Shown: piece by piece, positions 54,702 through 63,319 of the stretch
How the letters are laid out: every line of letters starts with the position of its first letter
Numbering within the stretch: position 1 is the first letter of the stretch
Assembly: GCF_022549675.1 (NCBI RefSeq)
Contig: NZ_JAKZGR010000005.1
Coordinates: 186,001-250,000, forward strand
From: Belliella kenyensis
Lineage (GTDB): Bacteria > Bacteroidota > Bacteroidia > Cytophagales > Cyclobacteriaceae
Length of the DNA stretch: 64,000 bases
Reading direction: 5' to 3'
Notes under the pieces: generated by a model
Seen by the model: only the letters and a program-made list of their open reading frames with translations
What the model was told of the DNA's origin: nothing
The model's database searches: none
Translations under genes and position numbers: made by a program

Positions 54702-55679
54702 TCAAGAAATTGTAACTACTGCCTTTCCTATTATCTTTCTATCCATCATGTCTTGCAAGGCTTTAGAAGCTTCGTTTAGCTTATAGGTTTTGAAGACATG
54801 ATGTTTTATTTTACCTTCTACTAGTAACTTGGTGAGGGCTTTGATATTTTGTCGATGAGCTTCAGGTTCTTCCTTGGAGAACCTACCCCAAAACACCCCA
54901 AGAACTGCACAGCCTTTGAGCAATGGTAAGTTGAAGGGAATTTTTGGAATCTCTCCAGAGGTAAATCCTGCAATAAGATACCGACCCTTCCATGCCATTC
55001 CCCTCATGGCTGGGTCAGCATATTTTCCTCCCACCACGTCCAATACCACATCCACACCTTTTCCATTCGTTGCTTCTTTTATCCTTTCTTTGAAATCATC
55101 CTTGTTGTAATCCATCAATACCTCAGCACCATAGGTTTTGCATATTTCGAGTTTTTCCAGAGAGCTCCCTGCTGCCATCACATGCGCCCCCATCAACTTG
55201 CCCAATACCACTGCCGCCAATCCAACACCACCCGAAGCACCCATAACCAGCATTGTCTCACCACTTTTTAACATTGCTCTATCTTTCAACGCATGATATG
55301 CTGTAGCAAAAGTGTACAAAGAAGCTGCTGCTGACACAGCATCGATCTCTTGTGGTACTTCGAAAACCCTTTCGGCAGTTACCTTCACTTTTTCTGCAAA
55401 TCCTCCCCATCCACACAGCGCCAATACATGTTGTCCTACGTAAAGATGAGTAACTTCTGAACCCACCTTTTCCACAATCCCGCAAACTTCTCCACCTGGA
55501 GAAAATGGCAAATCTGGCTTGACTTGATACTTGTCTTGAATCATCAAGATATCTGGATAGTTCACAGCACATGCCTCCACACGTATCAATACTTCGTGAG
55601 CATCTATCTGAGGTTCTGGAATATCATCATAGATTAGGGTATTCGGTAATCCATGGGCTTGACAAATGATCGCTTTCAT
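54702..55679 (-). CDS. Zinc-type alcohol dehydrogenase/NADPH:quinone oxidoreductase family protein
   Basis: A 325-residue MDR-superfamily oxidoreductase. I start at the ATG at 55677-55679 (MKAIICQAHGLPNTLIYDDIPEP), as the first 14 upstream codons are not family-like. The nucleotide site is MLVMGASGGVGLAAVVLGKLMG (GxGGVG-type), and the substrate domain has PGGEVCGIVEKVGSEV. The structural-zinc cysteines of true alcohol dehydrogenases are not apparent, favouring the quinone-oxidoreductase (QOR) group. Single gene; the physiological substrate is unknown. Confidence 0.9.
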   Translation of the reverse strand: MKAIICQAHGLPNTLIYDDIPEPQIDAHEVLIRVEACAVNYPDILMIQDKYQVKPDLPFSPGGEVCGIVEKVGSEVTHLYVGQHVLALCGWGGFAEKVKVTAERVFEVPQEIDAVSAAASLYTFATAYHALKDRAMLKSGETMLVMGASGGVGLAAVVLGKLMGAHVMAAGSSLEKLEICKTYGAEVLMDYNKDDFKERIKEATNGKGVDVVLDVVGGKYADPAMRGMAWKGRYLIAGFTSGEIPKIPFNLPLLKGCAVLGVFWGRFSKEEPEAHRQNIKALTKLLVEGKIKHHVFKTYKLNEASKALQDMMDRKIIGKAVVTIS

Positions 55680-55849
55680 GATAAAAGTTTTGACTAAAAT
55701 AGGCAAATCCTGATATATCACGTAATTTTGAGGTCAATTAGTCAATCATTGAATCATAGATCCATGAAGAGATTTATGTTTTTTGACACCAAATATCTTG
55801 AGACCATATGTCTTAGGATATTTTGAAATAAACTAAAACAAACCCAAGT

Positions 55850-57238
55850 ATGTCAGTAAAAAAGTACATCCAAGACAATCAAGAGAAGTTTTTAAATGAA
55901 CTCATAGACTTATTGAAAATACCTTCTGTAAGTGCAGATCCCAAGTTCAAAGACGATGTCTTTGCAGCGGCGGAGTTTGTGAGATCTAGTTTGGAAAAAG
56001 CTGGTGCAGACAATGTGGAGCTTTGCCAAACAGCAGGTTATCCCATCGTATATGGAGAAAAAATAATCAATCCCGAGCTACCTACTGTCTTGGTCTATGG
56101 TCACTACGATGTACAGCCAGCTGATCCCTATGAGCTATGGGATTCTCCTCCTTTCGAGCCAGTGATCAAAAAAACTGAGAGACATCCTGAAGGAGCTATT
56201 TTTGCCAGAGGATCTGCCGACGACAAAGGACAATTCTACATGCACGTGAAAGCATTCGAAGCCATGATGTCAAATGATGAGCTTCCTTGCAACATCAAGT
56301 TTATGATAGAAGGTGAAGAAGAGGTAGGCTCTGAGCATTTGGATATTTTTGTCAAAGAAAATAAAGAAAAACTCAAAGCAGATGTAGTATTGGTGTCAGA
56401 CACCCACATGATTTCTTTGGAAAATCCTTCTGTAACCGTAGGTCTAAGAGGGTTGGCTTATATGCAAGTGGAAGTCACAGGCCCAAATAGGGACCTCCAC
56501 TCTGGCACATACGGCGGAGCAGTAGCTAATCCGATCAATATCTTGTGCAAAATGATCGCTTCTCTACAAGATGAAAACAATCATATCACCATCCCGGGTT
56601 TCTATGATAAAGTAGAGACCTACGCTGATGATTACAGAAAAGCACTAAATGACGCCCCATTTGACCTAGAAGCTTACAAAAAAGAACTAGATATCAATGA
56701 TGTGCATGGTGAAGCGGGATATTCTACTATCGAAAGGGTAGGTATCAGACCTACACTCGATGTCAATGGTATCTGGGGCGGATACACTGGAGAAGGTGCC
56801 AAAACAGTACTTCCTTCCAAAGCCTATGCAAAAATCTCCATGAGACTTGTCCCTAATCAAGATCATAAAGAAATCTCGAGACTATTTGAAGAACATTTCA
56901 AAGCCATAGCACCAGCTTCAGTCAAAGTAAAAGTAACTCCTCATCACGGCGGCCAAGCTGCCGTAGTATCTACGGAGACCCCTGGATACAGGGCAGCTGA
57001 TTTGGCCATTAAAGAGGCATTTGGTAAAAAAGCCATACCCACAAGAGAAGGTGGATCCATACCTATCTGTTCACTGTTCCAAAAAGAACTTGGGCTAGAC
57101 CCAATTCTTCTTGGGTTTGGACTGGATACTGATGCACTGCATTCACCAAACGAGCATTATGGTGTAAAAAACTATTACATGGGAATAGAAACCATCGCTT
57201 TGTTTTTCAAATATTTCAAAGAAGAAGCAAGTAAATAA
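55850..57238 (+). CDS. M20 family dipeptidase
   Basis: A 462-residue di-zinc peptidase of the M20/M25/M40 family. The metal and catalytic motifs are TVLVYGHYDVQPADPYELWDSPPFEP, ARGSADDKGQFYMH, MIEGEEEVGSEHL (catalytic Glu pair) and a C-terminal GLDTDALHSPNEHYGV with the last zinc ligand. The middle carries the dimerisation domain (GLRGLAYMQVEVTGPNRDLHSGTYGG). Length fits the cytosolic nonspecific dipeptidase type (CNDP2-like). It ends at a clear terminator. Confidence 0.95.
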   Translation: MSVKKYIQDNQEKFLNELIDLLKIPSVSADPKFKDDVFAAAEFVRSSLEKAGADNVELCQTAGYPIVYGEKIINPELPTVLVYGHYDVQPADPYELWDSPPFEPVIKKTERHPEGAIFARGSADDKGQFYMHVKAFEAMMSNDELPCNIKFMIEGEEEVGSEHLDIFVKENKEKLKADVVLVSDTHMISLENPSVTVGLRGLAYMQVEVTGPNRDLHSGTYGGAVANPINILCKMIASLQDENNHITIPGFYDKVETYADDYRKALNDAPFDLEAYKKELDINDVHGEAGYSTIERVGIRPTLDVNGIWGGYTGEGAKTVLPSKAYAKISMRLVPNQDHKEISRLFEEHFKAIAPASVKVKVTPHHGGQAAVVSTETPGYRAADLAIKEAFGKKAIPTREGGSIPICSLFQKELGLDPILLGFGLDTDALHSPNEHYGVKNYYMGIETIALFFKYFKEEASK

Positions 57239-57252
57239 ATAAACCTCAAAAT

Positions 57253-57290
57253 CCTCCATGCTACAATTTGAAAATCATGGAGGGTTTTTT
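57253..57290 (+). terminator. Intrinsic terminator after the dipeptidase gene
   Basis: cctccatg (57253-57260) pairs with catggagg (57276-57283), followed by gtttttt. It sits 15 bp after the stop codon. Confidence 0.8.
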
Positions 57291-57376
57291 GAATTTTACC
57301 GCCTATATCATTAAACACTGAACTTTCTTATCAATTTTCTTATTTTTAGAATCAGTTTAGCATTTCATCTACAATC

Positions 57377-59467
57377 ATGTCAAAAAGCTTTAAATCATCT
57401 CTGATCTTATCATTTCTTCTGATATTAAGCACTTTATCTTTTGCGCAAATGGTATCTCCACCTAGCTGGTCGATACAGTTGAATGAAAAAGAACTCAAAG
57501 TAGGAGATGAAGTAAAAATCGTATTCAAAGCCCAGATTCCAAGAGATTGGTACATTTATTCCAATGATTTTGATCCTGATTTGGGTCCTATGCTCACCGA
57601 GCTAGAGATCGATGAGAAAAAGTCAAAGGGCTTTACTTTGGTCAATAAACTCAAAGCAATCAATCCTAAGAAAAAGTATGATGAAATCTGGGAAGGTGAT
57701 GTCACCTACTTTGAAGTCAATGGTGCTTTCGAACAAATCATCAAAATCACAGGCGAAGAAATCATAATAATTGGAGCTCTTAGCTATCAGATGTGTACAG
57801 ATGTCACAGGTCAGTGTGTACCTTTTGATGAAGATTTCACCATACGCTCCAAAGCTACTGCTAGCTCAATCGCTTCTAATTCTGAATCAGAGGAAGCTGT
57901 TTCGATTGTTTCCGATAGCCTTACTTCTGAAGATGAGAATCACGTAGACACCACCTCCACAGCTGGCAATGAAGTGAAGGAAGATAAAGTTGAGGAAAGA
58001 AGCTTTATAGACCTAGCAGCCGATGAAGACCAAGAAAGTTTGATTGGCTTTATGATTTTGGCGTTTCTTGCTGGTCTAGCGGCATTACTGACACCTTGTG
58101 TATTTCCAATGATCCCCATGACAGTGACTTTCTTTACAGGAAGATCTAAATCAAGAGCTGCAGGAATCAAAAACGCCTTTTTGTATGGACTATCTATCAT
58201 TGCGATTTATACCATTGCTGGGACTGCAGTAGCAGCGATACAAGGACCTGAGTTTGCCAATTGGCTTTCGACACACTGGGTGCCGAATATTTTCTTTTTT
58301 TTAGTATTCATCTTCTTTGCCTTCGCATTCTTGGGGATGTTCGAGCTTACACTACCAAGTAGCTTGGTCAATAAAGTAGACGCCAAAGCAGACAAAGGGG
58401 GACTTTCGGGTATCTTTTTTATGGCATTTACACTTGTGCTTGTTTCGTTTTCCTGTACGGGGCCTATCGTTGGTTCGATTTTGATAAGCTCTGCTGGAGG
58501 AGCTTTGCTCAAGCCTATTTTGGGGATGTTTGCATTTTCTTTGGCATTTGCCATTCCATTTACGCTATTTGCCATCTTCCCAGAATGGCTGAACTCCCTA
58601 CCAAAATCAGGGGGCTGGTTGAATTCTGTCAAAGTGGTATTGGGATTCTTAGAGCTAGCACTTGCTTTCAAGTTCCTTTCGGTCGCAGATCAAGTATATC
58701 ATTGGGGACTTTTGGACAGAGACATCTACCTAGCCATCTGGATCGTGATATTTGCACTTCTTGGATTCTATCTTTTAGGAAAAATTAGACTACCACATGA
58801 CTCACCTATGGATCACATCGGTGTACCTAGGCTGATGCTCGCCATAAGTACATTTGTATTTGTGGTGTACCTTATCCCAGGATTATGGGGTGCTCCGCTG
58901 AAAGGACTGAGCGGATACCTTCCACCTATGGCAACTCACGACTTCAACATCACTGAGACCAAAGGACTAACGGTATCTGAAGCTGGCACCTTGGACGAGG
59001 TACCTAAATATGCAGAACTTCTGCACCTTCCTCATGGAATACAAGGTTACTTTGACTATGAGCAAGCCTTAGCAGCTGCAAGACGAGCGGATAAGCCGCT
59101 TTTTATAGATTTTACTGGTCACGGCTGTGTGAACTGTAGAGAAATGGAAGCCCGTGTATGGTCTGACCCACAGGTTTTGAAAAGATTAAATGAAGATTTC
59201 GTAGTGGTAGCGCTATATATAGACGAACGTTTTGAGCTACCTGAGTCTGAATGGTACACTTCTGAATATGACGGTAAGGAAAAAAAGACCATCGGCAAAC
59301 AAAATGCTGATTTCCAAATCACCCGCTTCAACAACAACGCCCAGCCATACTATGTGATCCTGGATCATAATGAGGAGCTTCTAGTAAGACCAAAAGCATA
59401 CGATACCAACATCCAAAACTTCGTCAACTTCCTTGATGAAGCAAAGGCTGAATATGGTAGGCGGTAA
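57377..59467 (+). CDS. DsbD-like thiol:disulfide interchange protein
   Basis: A 696-residue protein that carries electrons from the cytoplasm to periplasmic thiols. Order of parts: signal peptide (1-24), an N-terminal DsbD-alpha-like domain (about 30-155, with MCTDVTGQCVPF), an acidic linker (about 165-215), an eight-helix DsbD/CcdA core (about 220-520) whose helices 1 and 4 hold the redox cysteines (LTPCVFPMIPM and SFSCTGPIVGS), and a C-terminal thioredoxin domain (560-690) with GHGCVNCREME (CxxC). This is the full Bacteroidota DsbD layout. A strong terminator follows, after which the retron island begins. Confidence 0.95.
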   Translation: MSKSFKSSLILSFLLILSTLSFAQMVSPPSWSIQLNEKELKVGDEVKIVFKAQIPRDWYIYSNDFDPDLGPMLTELEIDEKKSKGFTLVNKLKAINPKKKYDEIWEGDVTYFEVNGAFEQIIKITGEEIIIIGALSYQMCTDVTGQCVPFDEDFTIRSKATASSIASNSESEEAVSIVSDSLTSEDENHVDTTSTAGNEVKEDKVEERSFIDLAADEDQESLIGFMILAFLAGLAALLTPCVFPMIPMTVTFFTGRSKSRAAGIKNAFLYGLSIIAIYTIAGTAVAAIQGPEFANWLSTHWVPNIFFFLVFIFFAFAFLGMFELTLPSSLVNKVDAKADKGGLSGIFFMAFTLVLVSFSCTGPIVGSILISSAGGALLKPILGMFAFSLAFAIPFTLFAIFPEWLNSLPKSGGWLNSVKVVLGFLELALAFKFLSVADQVYHWGLLDRDIYLAIWIVIFALLGFYLLGKIRLPHDSPMDHIGVPRLMLAISTFVFVVYLIPGLWGAPLKGLSGYLPPMATHDFNITETKGLTVSEAGTLDEVPKYAELLHLPHGIQGYFDYEQALAAARRADKPLFIDFTGHGCVNCREMEARVWSDPQVLKRLNEDFVVVALYIDERFELPESEWYTSEYDGKEKKTIGKQNADFQITRFNNNAQPYYVILDHNEELLVRPKAYDTNIQNFVNFLDEAKAEYGRR

Positions 59468-59540
59468 TTTGAATGGAATAGTAGTGTAATGATTATTGAA
59501 GATTGTTGACTTAAAAAGAAGTGAGTTCTTCTTGATAAAG

Positions 59541-59576
59541 CCTTAGATGTTTATAGAATGTCTAAGGTTTTTTTTG
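59541..59576 (+). terminator. Intrinsic terminator after the DsbD-like gene
   Basis: ccttaga (59541-59547) pairs with tctaagg (59561-59567), followed by a run of eight T residues. It separates the DsbD-like transcript from the retron genes, which therefore need their own promoter within 59577-59684. Confidence 0.8.
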
Positions 59577-59684
59577 TTATTTTAAGTGATTGATAAATGG
59601 TTTTCAGAAAGCTTAAGGGATTCATATCTAAAGTTGTGGGTAATGGGCGAAGTGCCAAACCGAAAAATTATTCTATATTAGAGA

Positions 59685-60530
59685 ATGCGAAAGAAGAAAG
59701 ACGAATATCATAAATTAACTAACTTATATATCAAACAGAAATGGTTAATTACCAAAAAGGATGAACTCAAGGAGTTGATTGATTTTTGTGATGATGTAGA
59801 GTCAAAAGATTTGATTTTTTCTCTTTTAGAGCGGTTTAGCTATTTAGATAATGAGACTCTTAATCTTCTATTAAATGATTTATCAGATTACATAATTAAT
59901 GATACTGGTTTTACTGAGAATACAACTCAGTTACTTTCTTTGACATACGATGATGAAGCAGATAGCGGGCAGAAAATTCTTGACAATATTAAGCATCCGA
60001 TATTTAAAAAAGGTTGGAGGTCAATTAAAACCGTAAATACATTTGGAAAGAGTATTAAGAACTATAATAGCGGTAAAACAGAAATTGTAATTATTGATGA
60101 ATTTATTGGTAGTGGTAAAACATTAAGAAATAGGGTTCACTATTTAAATAAAAATATAAAAGGGACATTTAAGCTAAAATGTTGTTTTATTGCTGGAATA
60201 AAAGAATCTATTGATGAGTTAATTAATGATGGAATTGATATATTTTGCCCTTTGCAACTTGAACGAGGAATATCTGAATATTACAAAGGAAATGAATTAA
60301 GTAAAGTAGAAGATTTAATGCTTGATTTAGAACTTAAATTGGCTCAATTTATTAATGAAAAAGAATTATACGATTATTCTTTTGGGTATGGAGGAGCAGA
60401 AGCCTTGTATACTATGGAAGGCTGTAATGGGAATACACCAAACTCTGTGTTCCCTATATTTTGGTGGTTGAAAGATAAAGAAGAAAAAGAAAGAAAAACT
60501 GTTTTAACAAGATTTGAAATAGGCTTTTAA
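59685..60530 (+). CDS. Retron effector: phosphoribosyltransferase-like protein
   Basis: A 281-residue cytoplasmic protein with a PRTase-like core. Its signature is VIIDEFIGSGKTLRNR (residues 135-150), the hydrophobic-DE-GSGKT loop that binds PRPP in PRTases, followed by a strand CCFIAGI. The C-terminus has GYGGAEALYT and GCNGNTPNSVFPIFW (about 234-260), typical of PRTase-like domains in bacterial conflict systems. It is the first gene of a four-part retron: its stop directly abuts the next ATG. By analogy it is the toxic effector held inactive by the RT-msDNA complex. The sequence is clearly more AT-rich than its neighbours, which suggests transfer. Its chemical target is unknown. Confidence 0.82.
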   Translation: MRKKKDEYHKLTNLYIKQKWLITKKDELKELIDFCDDVESKDLIFSLLERFSYLDNETLNLLLNDLSDYIINDTGFTENTTQLLSLTYDDEADSGQKILDNIKHPIFKKGWRSIKTVNTFGKSIKNYNSGKTEIVIIDEFIGSGKTLRNRVHYLNKNIKGTFKLKCCFIAGIKESIDELINDGIDIFCPLQLERGISEYYKGNELSKVEDLMLDLELKLAQFINEKELYDYSFGYGGAEALYTMEGCNGNTPNSVFPIFWWLKDKEEKERKTVLTRFEIGF

Positions 60531-60878
60531 ATGAAGACATTTGAAAATAAAATGCTTAAAGATTTGTATGAAAGTATAAAGGGTTTATTTGCTTTTACTT
60601 TTTATTCTAGATATTCAATTGAGCCTGAAGATATGTTCTTATTCATTGAGAAATATGAGAGCAAAGGAATCTTAAAGTATGAAAATGACAAACTTAGTTT
60701 AACCGAAGAGGGACGGAGTATTATTCTGAAACAACTCTTCCATAAAAATGAAAACAAAGGGAAATTTTCAAATATACCTCCTGAGTTTATTCAAGAGAAA
60801 ATTGAAATTAATTCCCCATATTTGCCGAACATCATTAATGTTTCGGCTGAAATATTAAAAATAAAGAAGGTGGAATAG
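60531..60878 (+). CDS. Retron accessory winged-helix-like protein
   Basis: A 115-residue protein with no gap after the effector gene. The sequence MKTFENKMLKDLYESIKGLF..YSIEPEDMFLFIEKYESKGILKYENDKLSLTEEGRSIIL reads as a winged helix: recognition-type helix (EDMFLFIEKYESKGIL) followed by a beta-wing (LKYENDKLSLTEEG). Such small partners accompany PRTase-type and ribosyltransferase-type retron effectors. The last codons (KIKKVE) coincide with the a1 inverted repeat of the retron RNA, so this CDS and the ncRNA overlap. DNA or RNA binding is inferred; family name unknown. Confidence 0.75.
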   Translation: MKTFENKMLKDLYESIKGLFAFTFYSRYSIEPEDMFLFIEKYESKGILKYENDKLSLTEEGRSIILKQLFHKNENKGKFSNIPPEFIQEKIEINSPYLPNIINVSAEILKIKKVE

Positions 60879-61076
60879 AAACAAGCATTAAGGAAGCGGT
60901 GTCGCTTCCGAGAGGTAAGGCTATATTTAACCTCGGTCAAAAATCGCGATTTTTGACAGCTCACTAGGCAAAGCCTAGTTTCGCTCACAATAAACAAAGT
61001 TTTATTGGAGCGAACTCCAATAAAACTTTGTTTATTGTGAGAGCTGCGAATAGAAAGTTGTTTGACCACCTTCTTT
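60863..61076 (+). ncRNA. Retron msr-msd RNA
   Basis: The 214-nt locus is bounded by an 11-bp inverted repeat: a1 aaagaaggtgg (60863-60873) and a2 ccaccttcttt (61066-61076), as required to form the branched RNA-DNA. After a1 comes the candidate branching G in ACAAGC (60885). msr hairpins follow: ggaagcg/cgcttcc with loop gtgt (60892-60909), gaggt/acctc (60912-60934), and a perfect 22-nt palindrome (60936-60957). The msd has a base stem cagct/agctg (60957-60961, 61042-61046), a hairpin actaggc/gcctagt (60963-60979) and a perfect 27-bp stem with loop cgaa (60984-61041). Boundaries and branch site are predicted from known retrons, not measured. Confidence 0.85.
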
Positions 61077-61090
61077 TTTTATTAACTAAT

Positions 61091-62131
61091 ATGTCAAAAC
61101 AAAAAGAGATAAATAAGTGGAAAACGTTTTTTAAAAACAGAGGTTTATCAGAAGAAATTTCTGATAAGTACATTAACTACATTACTAAACTTCTGGAAAA
61201 CAGAACGCCTATTATTTTTGAATTTAATCATTTAGCATTATTATTAGGGAGACAACCTTTTTATCTTGCATCAGTTGTAAATGCACCAAATAATCATTAC
61301 CGGAGCTTTAAATTAAAAAAGCGTAGTGGCGGTTTTCGTGAAATTACAACACCATTTCCTGCATTGTTAGAAATGCAATATTGGATTTTTAATAATATCT
61401 TAAAAAATGTTTCGATTAATCCATGTGCACACGGCTTCGCTCATAAAAAGTCAATTATTACTAATGCAACATTACACGCAGGGCAAAATGAACTGTTAAA
61501 ACTTGACTTAAAAGATTTTTTCCCATCAATAAACATTAATAGAATTATTTATGTCTTTAAATCTTTGGGGTATCCGAATGAGATAGCTTTTTATTTAGCG
61601 TCAATATGTTCTTATGAGGAGAGCTTACCACAAGGAGCTCCAACAAGTCCAGTTTTAAGTAATATTATTGCAAAACAATTGGATAAGAGGTTGATAAACT
61701 TAGCTAAAAAGTATAATCTAAAGTTTACAAGGTACGCTGACGATTTAACCTTTTCTGGGAAAAATATTCCTGCCAAGTTTATTGAGTACATTAAAGTGAT
61801 AATCGAGGAAGAAGGATTCGATTTAAATGAAGCCAAGACCCGTTTGTATAAAAGTAACAGAAAAAGGATAGTTACAGGGATTTCAGTACTTGAAAAGGAA
61901 ATAAAAATCCCTAGAGAATATAAACGGAATTTGAGACAAGAACTTCACTTTATTTTTAAATATAGCTTTGAGTCTCACATAAAAAAGAAAAAAATAAGGA
62001 AATCCAATTATCTTGAATCACTTATTGGTAAAGTTAATTTTTGGCTTTCTGTAGAACCAAAGAATGGATTTGCACTTGATGCTAAAAAAAGATTATTTGA
62101 AATATATAAGAACTACTACCCACAACAATAA
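61091..62131 (+). CDS. Retron reverse transcriptase
   Basis: A 346-residue RT started at the ATG at 61091; the open frame before it lies inside the msd and is not translated as part of the enzyme. The RT core is complete: LDLKDFFPSI (138-147), QGAPTSPVLSN (181-191) and the catalytic YADD (215-218). Retron-specific marks are NATLH (125-129, the NAxxH motif of region X) and VTG (261-263, region Y, which reads the cognate msr). Length is typical of retron RTs, with no maturase, HNH or Cas domain. It should copy the msd of the upstream RNA from the 2'-OH of the branch G and form a complex with the msDNA. Confidence 0.93.
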   Translation: MSKQKEINKWKTFFKNRGLSEEISDKYINYITKLLENRTPIIFEFNHLALLLGRQPFYLASVVNAPNNHYRSFKLKKRSGGFREITTPFPALLEMQYWIFNNILKNVSINPCAHGFAHKKSIITNATLHAGQNELLKLDLKDFFPSININRIIYVFKSLGYPNEIAFYLASICSYEESLPQGAPTSPVLSNIIAKQLDKRLINLAKKYNLKFTRYADDLTFSGKNIPAKFIEYIKVIIEEEGFDLNEAKTRLYKSNRKRIVTGISVLEKEIKIPREYKRNLRQELHFIFKYSFESHIKKKKIRKSNYLESLIGKVNFWLSVEPKNGFALDAKKRLFEIYKNYYPQQ

Positions 62132-62380
62132 ATACACGTGATGTGGTTAAAGTGCTAAAAGTGTGCGATATAACAATTAATAAATGGCAGTGCAATTTGA
62201 TAGTTTGGAGCTTAGAAATCCTGCACTACGCATATTCGAGCCGTTTTAGAGAAGAAGGTAGCATCTTGAATAATTTTCAAAAAAACCACAAAAAAGAATC
62301 AAATAAAGATTATCCGCAATGTACTTCAAGCTATGACAGCCCGAAGCATAATTGCAGATAATCATTTATTTATCACGCGC
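62132..62380. other. Gap between the retron and hflC, possible gene remnant
   Basis: A 249-bp stretch with no complete gene. A short frame from about 62185 reads MAVQFDSLELRNPALRIFEPF then stop; it looks like protein sequence but has no identifiable family and may be residue of an older insertion. No terminator or direct repeat marking an island edge was found. Confidence 0.35.
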
Positions 62381-63319
62381 TTAATTTAACCTCCTCAAAT
62401 ACCTGAAGAACTCAGAGTCTGTGGAAAGCACTAAGCTGGTGTTTTCGTCCATAGATTTTTCGAAACTTTCCATCGAGCGGACAAATTTATATAGCTCCAC
62501 TGATTGTCTGTTTTTGTTATAAGCCCTAGCATAGATCTCGGTAGCTTCTGCATCTGCGCGACCCTTGATCTCTTCTGCCTCTTTGAATGCTTCTGATTGT
62601 ATTTGTGCCAAATCTCTCTCCTTATTCCCTTCTATGACTCTTGCACGGCCTTGACCTTCTGATTTGAACTGATCTGCGATTCTATTTCTCTCTGAAATCA
62701 TTCGATCATAAACCCTATCTCTTACTTCATCCACATAGTTCATTCTTTTGAACCTGAAATCCAGTATCCTCACGCCTAGGTCAGTGGTTCGTTGGTTGGC
62801 TTTTTCTAGGATGATCTTTTCAATCTTATCTCTTCCCACAGAGATATCTTCTAGCACTTCTATCTCCTCCATAAAATCCTCTGTGATCTCCGGGTCTCTA
62901 TTCGAAGAACGTACGATGTCAAGAAGATCGTGGCTAGCGATAGCATTCCTAGTCTCACCATCCAAGATATCATCTAGTCTTGATTGGGCAGACCTCTCGT
63001 CTCTCAGCCTGATAAAAAACTGAAGTGGATTGGTGATTTCCCATCTGGCATAAGTATCAACAAAGATGAACTTTTTATCCTTGGTTGGAACCTGATTCTT
63101 GTCTCCATCCCATTCAAGATAGCGTTTGTCGAAGTATTGTACTTTGTGAAGGAACGGTGTCTTCAGGTTGATTCCGGGGCTAGTTCTTGGTTCACCCACA
63201 GGCTTACCAAATTGTGTCACGATAGCCTGCTGTGTCTCATCAAGGATAAAATAGCTATTGAAAAGCAGCAAAGCCACAATAGCTCCTAGTACTATATATC
63301 CAATTCTATTCTTTCTCAT
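62381..63319 (-). CDS. hflC: FtsH protease modulator HflC
   Basis: A 312-residue stomatin/prohibitin-type membrane protein. One N-terminal transmembrane helix (about 6-26, IGYIVLGAIVALLLFNSYF) leads to a periplasmic SPFH domain (IVTQFGKPVGEPRTSPGINLKTPF, FVDTYARWEITNPLQFFIRL) and a coiled-coil tail rich in charged residues (FKSEGQGRARVIEGNKERDLAQIQSEAFKEAEEIKGRADAEA). With HflK it forms the large cage around FtsH and tunes its proteolysis. Its ATG overlaps the hflK stop by 4 nt, so the pair is translationally coupled. Confidence 0.95.
   Translation of the reverse strand: MRKNRIGYIVLGAIVALLLFNSYFILDETQQAIVTQFGKPVGEPRTSPGINLKTPFLHKVQYFDKRYLEWDGDKNQVPTKDKKFIFVDTYARWEITNPLQFFIRLRDERSAQSRLDDILDGETRNAIASHDLLDIVRSSNRDPEITEDFMEEIEVLEDISVGRDKIEKIILEKANQRTTDLGVRILDFRFKRMNYVDEVRDRVYDRMISERNRIADQFKSEGQGRARVIEGNKERDLAQIQSEAFKEAEEIKGRADAEATEIYARAYNKNRQSVELYKFVRSMESFEKSMDENTSLVLSTDSEFFRYLRRLN

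Noticed and set aside
58207-58671. 154-residue minus-strand frame inside the DsbD-like gene
   Set aside because: Fully antisense to a well-conserved membrane domain; low-complexity sequence with no family features.
61028-61090. Longer RT start within the msd region
   Set aside because: The extra 21 codons lie in the msd stem and a2 repeat; the ATG at 61091 starts at normal retron RT sequence.
61091-62131. RT considered as group II intron maturase or diversity-generating RT
   Set aside because: There is no maturase or HNH domain, no intron domain V structure and no template/variable repeat pair, while NAxxH, VTG and the msr-msd locus fit a retron.
62143-62361. 72-residue plus-strand frame after the RT
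   Set aside because: No recognisable motif; composition and a competing protein-like frame suggest a chance frame.
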